This document shows positions 31,181 through 40,029 of a stretch of DNA of 64,000 nt, piece after piece. Position 1 is the first letter of the stretch, and every line of letters begins with the position of its first letter. Location: positions 223,501-287,500 of the forward strand of contig JADJMG010000005.1 in assembly GCA_016709725.1 (NCBI GenBank). The letters run 5' to 3'. The notes under the pieces are model-generated. The model was not told the DNA's origin. It did no database searches and saw only the letters and a program-made list of their open reading frames with translations. Position numbers and translations under genes: made by a program. Source of the stretch: Bacteroidota bacterium (GTDB lineage: Bacteria > Bacteroidota > Bacteroidia > AKYH767-A > OLB10).

Positions 31181-32383
31181 ATGAATAAATTTCTTAAAAA
31201 ATCTAGCTTCATACCAGTATTTTTACTGTTATCAGCGTTGAATGCATCTGGTCAAAACACTAATTTATTAGGTCAGATCAACACCATCACAACGGCTGTT
31301 CCTTTTTTATTGATTTCGCCTGATGCTCGTGCCGGTGGTATGGGTGATTTGGGAGTATCTTCGTCTGCTGATGTAAACAGCATCCATTGGAATCCTGCAA
31401 AACTTGCTTTTGCAGAAAATAAAATGGCATTCGGCGTTTCTTATACTCCCTGGCTTAGAAATTTAGTAAACGACATGTTCATCGCTTATCTTTCTGGATA
31501 CAAAAAGTTGAAAGGAGAACAAGCAATTGGAATGTCACTTCGCTATTTCTCATTAGGTAATATTACATTTACAGATCAAAATGGAAATACCATTCGTGAT
31601 TTTAAACCCAATGAATTTGCTTTAGACGTTGCATATTCTCGTAAACTGAGTGAATTTTTCTCAGGAGGTATCGCTTTACGTTATGTACATTCCAATTTAA
31701 CTGGTGGAACACAAGTGGAAGGACAAGATTCAAAAGCGGGTAATACAGTTGCTGCTGATGTTTCTGTATTCTTTCAAAAAGAAATTGAAGTAGGTGGAAA
31801 AGATGCGATTTTTACCAGCGGTTTAAACATCTCAAATATTGGTGCTAAGATTTCTTACACAGAATCAGGCGTAAAAAACTTTATCCCTACCAATCTACGT
31901 TTAGGTCCAGGGTTGAGACTAAAACTTAATGAATACAATGACCTTGCATTCATGTTAGATTTCAACAAATTATTGGTACCTACTCCTCCCATCTACACAC
32001 AAGATACTGCCAACAGTGCAGAAAATATTATTCTCTACGGACAAGATCCTGATGTAAGTGTTGCACAAGGAATTTTCCAATCTTTTAACGATGCTCCTGA
32101 CGGTGGCAAAGAAGAGTTAAGAGAAGTGAATATTGCTTTTGGTATGGAATACTGGTACGATAGACAATTTGCTTTCCGTGCTGGATATTTTAATGAGAAC
32201 AAGTTTAAGGGAAATAGAAAGTATTTCACATTAGGTGCTGGTTTACGTTACAATGTATTTGGAATCGATTTGGCTTATTTGATCCCAACTGATCAAAGAA
32301 ATCCACTTGAAAACACATTGCACTTCACACTTACTTTTGATTTCAATGGTGAAAAATCCACCAAAGAAGAAACTGAAGAATAA
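31181..32383 (+). CDS. porV: Type IX secretion outer-membrane shuttle protein PorV
   Basis: The 400-residue FadL-like barrel protein has a signal peptide ('VFLLLSALNASGQ') and the PorV hallmark 'PFLLISPDARAGGMGDLGVS' with 'SIHWNPAKLAF'. Strands run to a C-terminal 'NTLHFTLTFDFNGEK'. PorV (LptO) collects cargo at the outer-membrane translocon and delivers it to PorU for cleavage and attachment. It follows porU by 104 bases on the same strand. The tail 'KSTKEETEE' is acidic/basic and probably periplasmic. Confidence 0.94.
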   Translation: MNKFLKKSSFIPVFLLLSALNASGQNTNLLGQINTITTAVPFLLISPDARAGGMGDLGVSSSADVNSIHWNPAKLAFAENKMAFGVSYTPWLRNLVNDMFIAYLSGYKKLKGEQAIGMSLRYFSLGNITFTDQNGNTIRDFKPNEFALDVAYSRKLSEFFSGGIALRYVHSNLTGGTQVEGQDSKAGNTVAADVSVFFQKEIEVGGKDAIFTSGLNISNIGAKISYTESGVKNFIPTNLRLGPGLRLKLNEYNDLAFMLDFNKLLVPTPPIYTQDTANSAENIILYGQDPDVSVAQGIFQSFNDAPDGGKEELREVNIAFGMEYWYDRQFAFRAGYFNENKFKGNRKYFTLGAGLRYNVFGIDLAYLIPTDQRNPLENTLHFTLTFDFNGEKSTKEETEE

Positions 32384-32404
32384 TTTCTCAGCACACGATA
32401 TACT

Positions 32405-32884
32405 ATGAAAATTAAAGTTGGATTCGGATTTGATGTCCACCAGCTGCAAGAAGGTCGCGACTTTATTATTGGTGGCGTAAAAATTCCACATTCAAAAGGT
32501 GCTTTAGGTCATTCGGATGCGGATGCACTGATACATGCCATTTGCGATGCACTTTTAGGTGCTGCAGGATTAAAAGATATCGGTTTTTATTTTCCCGACA
32601 CTTCCGCTGAATTCAAAGGTATCGACAGTAAAATTTTATTAAAGCGAGTTGTCGATTTAATTTCAGAGAAAGGATATACCATCGGCAACGTAGATGTTTC
32701 CCTCGTTTTAGAAAAACCAAAAATCAAACCTTACATTGATGAAATGATTAACACCCTTGCGCCGATTTTAAAGGTGAAGTTAGACGATATCAGCATCAAG
32801 GCTACTACCAACGAAAAGATGGGGTACGTGGGGCGAGAGGAAGGGATTGCGGCGTATGCAGTGTGTTTGATAAGTAAGATTTAA
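32405..32884 (+). CDS. ispF: 2-C-methyl-D-erythritol 2,4-cyclodiphosphate synthase
   Basis: The 159-residue product is a full-length IspF: metal ligands in 'GFGFDVHQL' (Asp and His), 'LGHSDADALIHAICDALLGA' (His), the substrate loop 'DIGFYFPDTSAEFKGIDS' and the C-terminal 'IKATTNEKMGYVGREEGIA'. It cyclises CDP-ME-2-phosphate in the MEP route to isoprenoid precursors. It begins 22 bases after porV on the same strand, so it may ride on that transcript; the functional link to secretion is only positional. Confidence 0.96.
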   Translation: MKIKVGFGFDVHQLQEGRDFIIGGVKIPHSKGALGHSDADALIHAICDALLGAAGLKDIGFYFPDTSAEFKGIDSKILLKRVVDLISEKGYTIGNVDVSLVLEKPKIKPYIDEMINTLAPILKVKLDDISIKATTNEKMGYVGREEGIAAYAVCLISKI

Positions 32885-33034
32885 CTTCGGAAGAATTTTT
32901 GGTTACGAATTACGAATCAATACGAATGTACGAATTACGAATTTTACTAATTCGCCAAACCGCTGTTTACCGCTGCGTACGCTGCTTGACGTTGCGACCG
33001 CTGCGTTTAAAGAGAATTAGTTGATGATGAAAAT

Positions 33035-35143
33035 TTAACTAACACGACTTAAGTTCGCATCGGCTTCTTCTAAAAGACTAAGTTGTTCGACGAGGAGTTG
33101 GTTTTGGGGGAGTATGAGTTTTTCATCTTTATTCAATATATCCGTTGCCGCATTTCGTGCTAATTCAAGGATGCGTTGATCTTTTGCGAGGTTGGCAATT
33201 TGTAAATTCACGATTCCGCTTTGTTGCTTACCTGCTAAATCACCCGGACCACGAAGTTCTAAATCCACTTCTGCAATTTTAAATCCATCGTTGGTTTCCA
33301 CCATGGTGCGCATACGTAATCGAGCGTCGTTGCCTAATTTTTCACCAGTCATCAACACACAAAAACTTTGCTCGGCACCACGCCCTACTCTACCTCTTAA
33401 CTGATGCAACTGCGACAACCCAAAACGTTCTGCACTTTCAATGATCATAACGGAAGCATTGGGAACATTCACGCCCACTTCAATTACTGTTGTGGCCACC
33501 ATGATATGTGTCTGACCATTCTTAAATCGAGCCATCTCAAAATCTTTATCCACGGCCTTCATCCTTCCATTCATAATACTCACCTGATAGGTTGGTAATG
33601 GAAATTCTTTGCAGATGGTATCATAGCCTTCCATCAAATTAGTATAATCTAATTTTTCCGATTCTTCAATCAGCGGATACACAATATAAATTTGCCGACC
33701 TTTTGCAATTTCATCTCTGATAAATCCAAAAACTGCGAGTCTATTCGATTCATTGCGATGAATGGTACGAATTGGTTTTCGTCCTGGAGGTAATTCATCA
33801 ATGACTGAACTATCCAAGTCGCCATACAATGTCATGGCAAGCGTTCGCGGAATGGGTGTTGCCGTCATCACTAAAACATGTGGAACAAAATCATCTTTCA
33901 TCCACAACTTCCCACGTTGCTCTACACCAAAACGATGTTGTTCATCGATGATAACTAATCCTAAATTTTGAAACTGAACACGATCTTCAATTAAAGCATG
34001 TGTGCCGATGATGATTTGCAAACGGCCTTCTTTTAATTCTTCCAATAAAAATTTTCGATGAGCTGTTTTAGTACTTCCGGTTAAAAGTCCAACCCGTACA
34101 TCCATATCTTGCAATGCCTCCGACACATACTGAAAATGTTGATTCGCTAAAATCTCAGTGGGTGCCATCATGCAAGCTTGCAAGCCATTGTCGAGCACCA
34201 TCAACATACTGAGCAAGGCCACCATCGTTTTACCACTTCCTACATCTCCCTGCAACAAACGATTCATCTGTTTTCCGCTTCCCATATCTTGACGAATTTC
34301 CTTCAGCACTCTTTTCTGTGCATTCGTTAATTCGAAAGGAAGATAATTTTTGTAATAGCCATTCAATAAATCGCCAATGGTGCCGATTGGTTTTCCTTTC
34401 ACCGATTGTTGACGATTCCATTTAGCACGTAACAAACGCAATTGAATAAAAAATAATTCTTCAAACTTAAGTCGGTATTCCGCTGCTGCTAATTTCTGTT
34501 CATCTGCAGGAAGATGAATATTCACTAAGGCTGACGGTCGATCCATTAACTTAAAATGAGAAATCAATTCAGGCGTTAATCTTTCTTCCACTGCAAATCC
34601 AGGATGTGAAAGAAGTGTTTTCATCAGCTTCTGAATCGCTTTACTATCGAGCCCTTTTACTTTACATTTCTCGGTGGTGCTGTATACACCTACCAGCGAA
34701 GGTCCAATCACTTTTTCGGCTTTGGATGATTCCTCCAGATCGGGATGCACCATGTTAAACTTCCCGTTGAAGACGGTAGGTTTTCCAAAGACAATAAATT
34801 CCACTTGCGGTCGCAGCACATCTTTCATCCACTTGATGCCCTGAAACCATACCAGCTCCATTTGCCCCGTACCATCACTTAAGATGGCCGACATTCTTGT
34901 TGCGCGCTTGGCTCCAAAAACTTTAATGTTGGAGATGGTTCCTTTCACCTGCACATAGGACATTTCCTCATTCAAAGAAGCTATTGTATGAAATTTCGAA
35001 CGATCGATGTAACGAAAAGGATAATGTTTGACGAGATCGCCAAAGACAGAGATGCCCAATTCCTTCCTAAACACATCGGCTTTTAATGGGCCAACTCCTT
35101 TCAGGAATTCAATCTTCGTATTCAGAAAACTATGGGGATTCAT
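33035..35143 (-). CDS. recG: ATP-dependent DNA helicase RecG
   Basis: The 702-residue helicase has an N-terminal wedge/OB domain ('YVQVKGTISNIKVFGAKRAT'), then SF2 motifs: 'RLLQGDVGSGKTMVALL' (I), 'APTEILANQHF' (Ia), 'LVIIDEQHRFGVEQRG' (II), 'VLVMTATPIPRTLAMTLYGD' (III), 'VATTVIEVGVNVPNA' (V) and 'QLRGRVGRGAEQSFC' (VI). RecG regresses stalled forks and unwinds Holliday junctions and R-loops. The ATG at 35143 gives the normal family N-terminus 'FLNTKIEFLKGVGPLKADVF'. A TAnnTTTG box ends six bases upstream. Confidence 0.96.
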   Translation of the reverse strand: MNPHSFLNTKIEFLKGVGPLKADVFRKELGISVFGDLVKHYPFRYIDRSKFHTIASLNEEMSYVQVKGTISNIKVFGAKRATRMSAILSDGTGQMELVWFQGIKWMKDVLRPQVEFIVFGKPTVFNGKFNMVHPDLEESSKAEKVIGPSLVGVYSTTEKCKVKGLDSKAIQKLMKTLLSHPGFAVEERLTPELISHFKLMDRPSALVNIHLPADEQKLAAAEYRLKFEELFFIQLRLLRAKWNRQQSVKGKPIGTIGDLLNGYYKNYLPFELTNAQKRVLKEIRQDMGSGKQMNRLLQGDVGSGKTMVALLSMLMVLDNGLQACMMAPTEILANQHFQYVSEALQDMDVRVGLLTGSTKTAHRKFLLEELKEGRLQIIIGTHALIEDRVQFQNLGLVIIDEQHRFGVEQRGKLWMKDDFVPHVLVMTATPIPRTLAMTLYGDLDSSVIDELPPGRKPIRTIHRNESNRLAVFGFIRDEIAKGRQIYIVYPLIEESEKLDYTNLMEGYDTICKEFPLPTYQVSIMNGRMKAVDKDFEMARFKNGQTHIMVATTVIEVGVNVPNASVMIIESAERFGLSQLHQLRGRVGRGAEQSFCVLMTGEKLGNDARLRMRTMVETNDGFKIAEVDLELRGPGDLAGKQQSGIVNLQIANLAKDQRILELARNAATDILNKDEKLILPQNQLLVEQLSLLEEADANLSRVS

Positions 35144-35149
35144 CTTTCA

Positions 35150-35157
35150 CAAAAATA
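35150..35157 (-). promoter_or_regulatory. Putative -7 box, near-leaderless, of recG
   Basis: TATTTTTG on the minus strand matches TAnnTTTG and ends six bases before the recG ATG; no -33 TTG was seen at 19-21 bases. Confidence 0.35.
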
Positions 35158-35212
35158 GTCAAGAGAAAAGAATAATTGGGGTGATAAAATAAAGGAATTG
35201 AAATGTCCTATA

Positions 35213-35239
35213 AATAAAAATCCCGCTCGGAAGCGGGAT
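35213..35239 (-). terminator. Rho-independent terminator of the cold-shock gene
   Basis: A perfect 8-bp GC-rich stem (35220-35227 with 35232-35239) with a 4-base loop is followed on the minus strand by TTTTATTTA. It lies ~115 bases after the cold-shock stop codon, beyond a three-copy repeat. Confidence 0.8.
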
Positions 35240-35252
35240 CTAAACGTTCTTT

Positions 35253-35349
35253 TACTGCTTCGGTCTTGACCTTCGCAACACTTGTACTGTTTCGGTCTCA
35301 AACTTCGCAGCACGCAGTACTACTTCGGTTCGACCTACGCAGCACTCAG
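35253..35349. repeat. Three degenerate tandem copies of a 32-33-base unit
   Basis: Units at 35253-35284, 35285-35317 and 35318-35349 share the pattern tact-g/a-(c/t)ttcggt...cttcgcaacact / cttcgcagcac / ctacgcagcac. They occupy the 3' untranslated part of the cold-shock transcript, between its stop codon and terminator. They do not encode a continuation of the protein. Confidence 0.75.
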
Positions 35350-35353
35350 CAAA

Positions 35354-35548
35354 TTACTCCGCTTTCTTGACGTTCACAGCATTTTGACCTTTACGACCTT
35401 CGATGAGTTCGTAAGTGACATTGTCGTTCTCGCGAACTTTGTCAATAATTCCACTGTGATGTACAAAGATTTCTTTGTTTGACTCATCATCTAAAATAAA
35501 ACCATATCCCTTGGCCTCATTGAAGAATTTTACTTTACCTGTTTTCAT
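35354..35548 (-). CDS. Cold-shock domain protein (CspA family)
   Basis: The 64-residue product is a bare cold-shock OB-fold: 'MKTGKVKFFNEAKGYGFI' with RNP1 'KGYGFI', RNP2 'IFVHHSGI', and 'LIEGRKGQNAVNVKKAE' at the end. It binds single-stranded RNA or DNA and acts as an RNA chaperone. A strong Bacteroidota promoter lies upstream, then an AT-rich leader of ~26 bases; downstream come the three-copy repeat and a terminator, so it is a single-gene transcript. Confidence 0.94.
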   Translation of the reverse strand: MKTGKVKFFNEAKGYGFILDDESNKEIFVHHSGIIDKVRENDNVTYELIEGRKGQNAVNVKKAE

Positions 35549-35580
35549 TTAAATAAATAAATTAATAATTGAATGTTTAA

Positions 35581-35611
35581 CAAAAATATGTATAAATATG
35601 AGAAAATTCAA
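35581..35611 (-). promoter_or_regulatory. Bacteroidota-type promoter of the cold-shock gene
   Basis: On the minus strand TTG (plus 35609-35611), a 20-base spacer, then TATTTTTG (plus 35581-35588) match both consensus elements. The start codon is 32 bases downstream of the -7 box. Confidence 0.6.
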
Positions 35612-35704
35612 TTTTTCCAAAATAATTTTCCCTTTCCTTAAAAACAATTCTGTTTGACTGTCAACAATATACCAATAAATATAAAATTATACTGACCTTT
35701 GCGC

Positions 35705-37333
35705 ATGACAACGACGATAGCTGGAATATGGGTTAATATCCTTGAGAGAAAAACTACGGAGGGCGTTTTTACCATAAAGGATGGAAAAATTTATTCTTTT
35801 GAAGAGCAACCTGTGAATGAAAAACAATACATCCTTCCCGGATTTATTGACGCTCATATTCACATTGAAAGTTCCATGCTTGTCCCATATGAATTTGCTC
35901 GCATCGCTTTAACCCATGGAACCGTTGCTACCATTAGTGACCCACACGAAATTGCGAATGTGCTTGGGGTAGATGGCGTTTACTATATGCTAGAAAATGC
36001 AAAAGACGCATTGCTTAAATTTAACTTCGGCGCTCCTTCCTGCGTGCCGGCTACCACATATGAAACGGCGGGAGCGTTGCTCGATGCAACCGATATCGAA
36101 ACCTTACTACAGCGCGACGACATCAAATACTTAAGTGAGATGATGAATTATCCGGGGGTTCTTTTTAAAGATCCCGAGGTGATGGAAAAAATTGCGATCA
36201 CTAAAAAATACAACAAGCCTATTGATGGACATGCGCCAGGATTACGCGGGGGTGATGCCAAGAACTACATCGATGCCGGCATCAGCACCGACCACGAATG
36301 TTTTACATTGGAAGAAGCGCTGGAGAAAATTCAATACGGCATGAAAATTCTCATTCGGGAAGGATCGGCAGCACGGAATTTTGAAGCATTACATCCCTTG
36401 TTAAAATTACATCCGCGTGCATGTATGTTTTGCAGTGATGATAAACATCCTGACGAATTACTGTTGGGACATATCAATCAATTGGTAAAAAAATCTATTT
36501 CGTTGGGCTATGATTTGTTTGATGTGCTTTATGCGGCATGCATCCATCCGATCGAACATTACAAATTAAATGTTGGTCAACTTCGTGTGGGTGATGCTGC
36601 CGACTTTATCCTTTGCGAAGATTTGACAGAATTTAAAGTAGCCAAAACTTATATTGATGGTATCTGCGTTGCCGAAAATGGAAAGAGCATTCTACCCCCT
36701 AAAAAACATAACATAGTAAATCATTTCAGCACTACACTCACCCAACCACAAGATTTCATTCTCAAAAAAACAGGAAATAAAATTCGCGTCATTGAAGCAT
36801 ACGATGGGCAACTCATCACAGGTGAAACACAGGTAGATGCTACAGATGTAAATGGAGATGTGGTATCTGACATTGCAAACGACATCTTAAAAATTGCAGT
36901 CGTCAATCGTTATTCAAAAAAACCACCTGCCATTGCTTTCATAAAAAACTTCGGATTAAAAAAAGGTGCTATTGCTTCCAGTGTTGCGCATGATTCTCAT
37001 AATATTATTGTGGTGGGGATTGATGATATTTCGATTTCTAAAGCGGTGAATTTAATTATTGAAAAAACGGGTGGATTAAGTTTAGTGGATGAAGAAGAAT
37101 TTCATACCATCGCACTTCCCGTGGCGGGGCTGATGAGTGATTTAGACTGTGAAAGTATTGGTTTATCCTACTCGACTATTGATAGAAAAGCGAAGGAATT
37201 GGGATCGAAACTCAGAGCGCCGTATATGAGTTTATCGTTTATGGCGTTGTTGGTAATTCCGCAATTAAAATTGAGTGATAAAGGATTGTTTGATGGGAAG
37301 AGTTTTCAGTTTAGTGATTTGTTTTGCGAGTAG
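35705..37333 (+). CDS. ade: Adenine deaminase
   Basis: The 542-residue amidohydrolase carries 'ILPGFIDAHIHIESSMLVPY' (metal-binding HxH), 'HGTVATISDPHEIANVLGVD', 'PIDGHAPGLRGGDAKNYIDA' and 'MFCSDDKHPDELL', all as in bacterial adenine deaminase (Ade). It converts adenine to hypoxanthine and ammonia for purine salvage. The C-terminal domain 'IASSVAHDSHNIIVVG' is present, so the gene is full length. I start it at ATG 35705; a TTG two codons earlier is the only extension. It is monocistronic, with 371 bases of repeat-rich DNA downstream. Confidence 0.93.
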   Translation: MTTTIAGIWVNILERKTTEGVFTIKDGKIYSFEEQPVNEKQYILPGFIDAHIHIESSMLVPYEFARIALTHGTVATISDPHEIANVLGVDGVYYMLENAKDALLKFNFGAPSCVPATTYETAGALLDATDIETLLQRDDIKYLSEMMNYPGVLFKDPEVMEKIAITKKYNKPIDGHAPGLRGGDAKNYIDAGISTDHECFTLEEALEKIQYGMKILIREGSAARNFEALHPLLKLHPRACMFCSDDKHPDELLLGHINQLVKKSISLGYDLFDVLYAACIHPIEHYKLNVGQLRVGDAADFILCEDLTEFKVAKTYIDGICVAENGKSILPPKKHNIVNHFSTTLTQPQDFILKKTGNKIRVIEAYDGQLITGETQVDATDVNGDVVSDIANDILKIAVVNRYSKKPPAIAFIKNFGLKKGAIASSVAHDSHNIIVVGIDDISISKAVNLIIEKTGGLSLVDEEEFHTIALPVAGLMSDLDCESIGLSYSTIDRKAKELGSKLRAPYMSLSFMALLVIPQLKLSDKGLFDGKSFQFSDLFCE

Positions 37334-37756
37334 AAATTTCTCGCAAAGATTTCCATCGCTTAATTCAAATTTTATCTAATAAAAATAATTATTTAATTCC
37401 CTCTCCTTTGGAGAGGGCTAGGGAGAGGCTTGAACAATATGCTTGCTATAATTTAATCGCAAACGACTAATACTTTTCTCTTCGACAGCTTCTCTTCGCT
37501 ATTTTTCTCGCGAAGGCGCAAAGTCGCAAAGGATAAATTAACGTATGTAATATAGCGTTGAAGGTTTTACACTAGGCACAAGAGGACACAAAGTGCACTA
37601 GAGTTAGTCACATAATACTCTTGCGTTAGAAATTAACACAGAATCTCTAGTGTTAAGAAACCTGTATTGTCGAACCAAAGATATGTTTAAGGGGAAACGA
37701 TTACAAAAAAAGGACAGTTTCCGATAACAAATACTCTAATTTTCCGTAATAGTAGT
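37334..37756. repeat. Repeat-rich intergenic region
   Basis: No gene is supported in these 423 bases. At 37399-37417 lies a perfect 8-bp palindrome with a 3-base loop (CCCTCTCC-TTT-GGAGAGGG), continuing into 'gctagggagaggc', an element seen in many unrelated bacterial genomes. At ~37505-37531 is a 'cgaaggcgcaaagtcgcaaa' motif, and at ~37571-37605 a 'cacaagaggacacaaagtgc' motif; both are the short-period repeats often found in Bacteroidota intergenic DNA. A GAGAGG-containing hairpin could also end adenine deaminase transcripts, but no T tract follows. Confidence 0.6.
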
Positions 37757-37975
37757 ATGCGGTCTATTCGACTATATATCCTTCAACCCCTCAAAGCAAG
37801 TATGCTCTTGGGATTGATTTTGTTTTTAATGAATTTTATGAAGGTTCCGCACACTGTATTTAGCCTTTTATTTTCTTTACTATTTCCAGTATTAATTTGT
37901 ATCGGAGTCATCGGCATCCTGTTTAGCTTGCTTTACTTCGTTACTTGGATGACTAGTCAAACTACTGAATTGTAA
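37757..37975 (+). CDS. Possible small membrane protein
   Basis: This 72-residue reading frame would encode two membrane helices ('ASMLLGLILFLMNFM' and 'VLICIGVIGILFSLLYFVTW') with a short basic N-terminus. It overlaps the convergent L,D-transpeptidase end by 14 bases. It is not antisense to a coding gene over most of its length and has an ATG start, which favours a real gene, but I recognise no family and no promoter. It could equally be chance in AT-rich DNA. Confidence 0.35.
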   Translation: MRSIRLYILQPLKASMLLGLILFLMNFMKVPHTVFSLLFSLLFPVLICIGVIGILFSLLYFVTWMTSQTTEL

Positions 37976-39653
37976 AAGCGGTACTATCCACTACCGTTGG
38001 TGGAATCATTTCATTTTTTAATTTTTCATCACGGTGATACACATCATTGCGGAAATGGAGTTGTCCGTCGGTCTCTACCCACGCGGTGAAATAAACAATA
38101 TATACAGGTAGTTTATTTTCGAGCTTCACCCACGATTCCTTTCCTGGAAGCATTGCTTTCGTAACTCTCTCGGGTGTCCAGCCTTCGGGTTCCAATACAT
38201 AGTTAGCTAATTTTTCCGGATCACTCACACGAATACAACCATGACTAAATGCACGTTTTTCCTCCTTAAACAAGGAACGAGAAGGAGTATCGTGTAAATA
38301 AATACTATGCGAATTGGGAAATAAAAATTTTACCTTCCCCAATGAATTGGACGTTCCAGGTTTTTGTCGAATGGTGTACGGAAATCCACTCTTGGTATAT
38401 TTTTTCCAATCAACAGATGAACTGGTAATTACTTTTCCGGAGGAATTTACCATTTCCATATTATGACTACTTAGGTAATTCGGCTTTTTAATTATGCCTG
38501 GAATAATTTCATTATACAATATTCCTGTTGGAACGACCCAATACGGATTAAACACCACATTTTTCATTTCGCCCGAAAACGAAACCGTTTCATGAATTTC
38601 TTTTCCCACCACTACATTCATATTCCAAATTTGAATGCCATTTTCGTAAGCATATAAATTAAAATCGGGGATGTTCACGATCAAATAACGTTGTGGATAA
38701 TCGGAAGGCATCCAGCGACTACGTTCCATGTTTATTAAAATTTGTTCGATGCGATCCGCGACAGAAACATTAAGTGCTTCATAAAACTTTTTGCCGAGGA
38801 CACCATCTGGAGTAAGTCCGTGGCGCTTTTGAAAACGAACGACACCTGTGTACAATGTAGAATCGTAAACAGTGGATGAATCTGCCGATTCCAAATCGCC
38901 ATGCAGATACAAACTTTTGGAAATAGCAACTAAAAGACTATCGGCATCGCCATAACGCAAACTTTTATTGGGATAGGCAACAGGCATCCAAGATTCGCCC
39001 TTCGACAAACTATCGTACTGCACTAACTGTTTTCGCAACCAATAATATTGTCGAAACACGGCCTTCGACAACAAACTTCCATCGGGAGAATGCACGAGAG
39101 CGGAGTCGAGCCATTCTTCCTTATCAATATGCATGCGCGGCAAAAACCACGACATCGCTTTTGATTTTTCTTCGGGCAAACCTGTCCAGGATTTATCGGC
39201 ATACCAAAAAAAGGAAATTGTTAGCATTGACTCTAACATTCGATCAGGTTGCAAGAGCGAATCTTTCACCGAATAAATACTTAATCGTTCTGAAAGTGCT
39301 GGTAATATCGAAAGTGAATCTTTGATTCCTTCCAGTCGGGCACTTTGCAAAAACTGAAACAAGAATCCGGCATGCTCACGCAATCCATCTTCTTTAAACC
39401 AAGCGTAGCTCCAGTCGCGGTTCGAATAAAAGCGGCGAGCTTGCTCGGAATAGGTTATAAGTTCGGGAAGAGTAATAGCTAGAGAATCGAAAAAAAGTGA
39501 ATCCAAAACAAAATTAGATTTCACATCGAAGGAGGTGATGATGGTGTCTTTTATTGGCTGGTCGGTATGGTTAGTACTTCCGCTTTTACAACCGTGAAGG
39601 GCAAGAAAGACTATCAAGAAAAAGTGGATCGTGAATTTGTGATTTATTTTCAT
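37962..39653 (-). CDS. L,D-transpeptidase (YcbB-like) lipoprotein
   Basis: The 563-residue protein begins at ATG 39653 with a lipoprotein signal ('FFLIVFLALHGC'); a start 19 codons upstream would bury this signal. The first half is the helical scaffold of YcbB-type enzymes ('RDWSYAWFKEDGLREHAG'), then a peptidoglycan-binding motif 'VVRFQKRHGLTPDGVLGKKF' and the YkuD catalytic domain with 'IYLHDTPSRSLFKEEKRAFS' and the nucleophile Cys in 'SHGCIRVSDPEKLA'. It forms 3-3 cross-links in peptidoglycan or attaches proteins to it, in the periplasm. Confidence 0.9.
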   Translation of the reverse strand: MKINHKFTIHFFLIVFLALHGCKSGSTNHTDQPIKDTIITSFDVKSNFVLDSLFFDSLAITLPELITYSEQARRFYSNRDWSYAWFKEDGLREHAGFLFQFLQSARLEGIKDSLSILPALSERLSIYSVKDSLLQPDRMLESMLTISFFWYADKSWTGLPEEKSKAMSWFLPRMHIDKEEWLDSALVHSPDGSLLSKAVFRQYYWLRKQLVQYDSLSKGESWMPVAYPNKSLRYGDADSLLVAISKSLYLHGDLESADSSTVYDSTLYTGVVRFQKRHGLTPDGVLGKKFYEALNVSVADRIEQILINMERSRWMPSDYPQRYLIVNIPDFNLYAYENGIQIWNMNVVVGKEIHETVSFSGEMKNVVFNPYWVVPTGILYNEIIPGIIKKPNYLSSHNMEMVNSSGKVITSSSVDWKKYTKSGFPYTIRQKPGTSNSLGKVKFLFPNSHSIYLHDTPSRSLFKEEKRAFSHGCIRVSDPEKLANYVLEPEGWTPERVTKAMLPGKESWVKLENKLPVYIVYFTAWVETDGQLHFRNDVYHRDEKLKNEMIPPTVVDSTAFTIQ

Positions 39654-40017
39654 TTTGGGGAAGCTACTGGCTGCTTGCTTCAGGCTGCTAGATTTTTTTT
39701 CGTTGAGCAAAATTAATACTTTGAAAAGATATAAGCTGGTTGCATCTTGATTCTAGTAGTTGTATTAACAATTCCACTTTTTCTTTAATGCTTTTCAGGC
39801 CGCTGATTTATTAAGATCATTATGATTCTTTATGATTTATTTTCCTTTTTCTTAATGCTTTAAAAAATAGAACGCTGATTACACGGATAAACACGATTAT
39901 CGCGGATTTATTTTCCGATTTCATCCATTCGTCTATTAGTATTATGAATTACCTAAATTACATCCCTTCCAATTCTGAATTCCTAATTCTGAATTCTTAA
40001 TTTTCTCCCAATGTTCC
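39654..40017. repeat. Intergenic region with second copy of the dispersed repeat
   Basis: No gene is seen. The 13-base core 'ggccgctgattta' at 39798-39810, followed by 'tatgatt' units to 39840, repeats the element at 12957-13002. At ~39871-39912 is a related 'cgctgattacacggataaac' element. At 39969-40003 'aattctgaattc' is repeated in tandem. These repeats end just before the promoter box of the small lipoprotein. Confidence 0.6.
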
Positions 40018-40025
40018 TATCTTTG
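40018..40025 (+). promoter_or_regulatory. Putative -7 box, near-leaderless, of the small lipoprotein
   Basis: TATCTTTG is a perfect TAnnTTTG match and ends four bases before the ATG at 40030, which would make the transcript leaderless or nearly so. Confidence 0.45.
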
Positions 40026-40029
40026 AAGT

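Noticed and set aside
35253..35349. CRISPR array
   Set aside because: The three units are directly adjacent, diverged from one another and without spacers.
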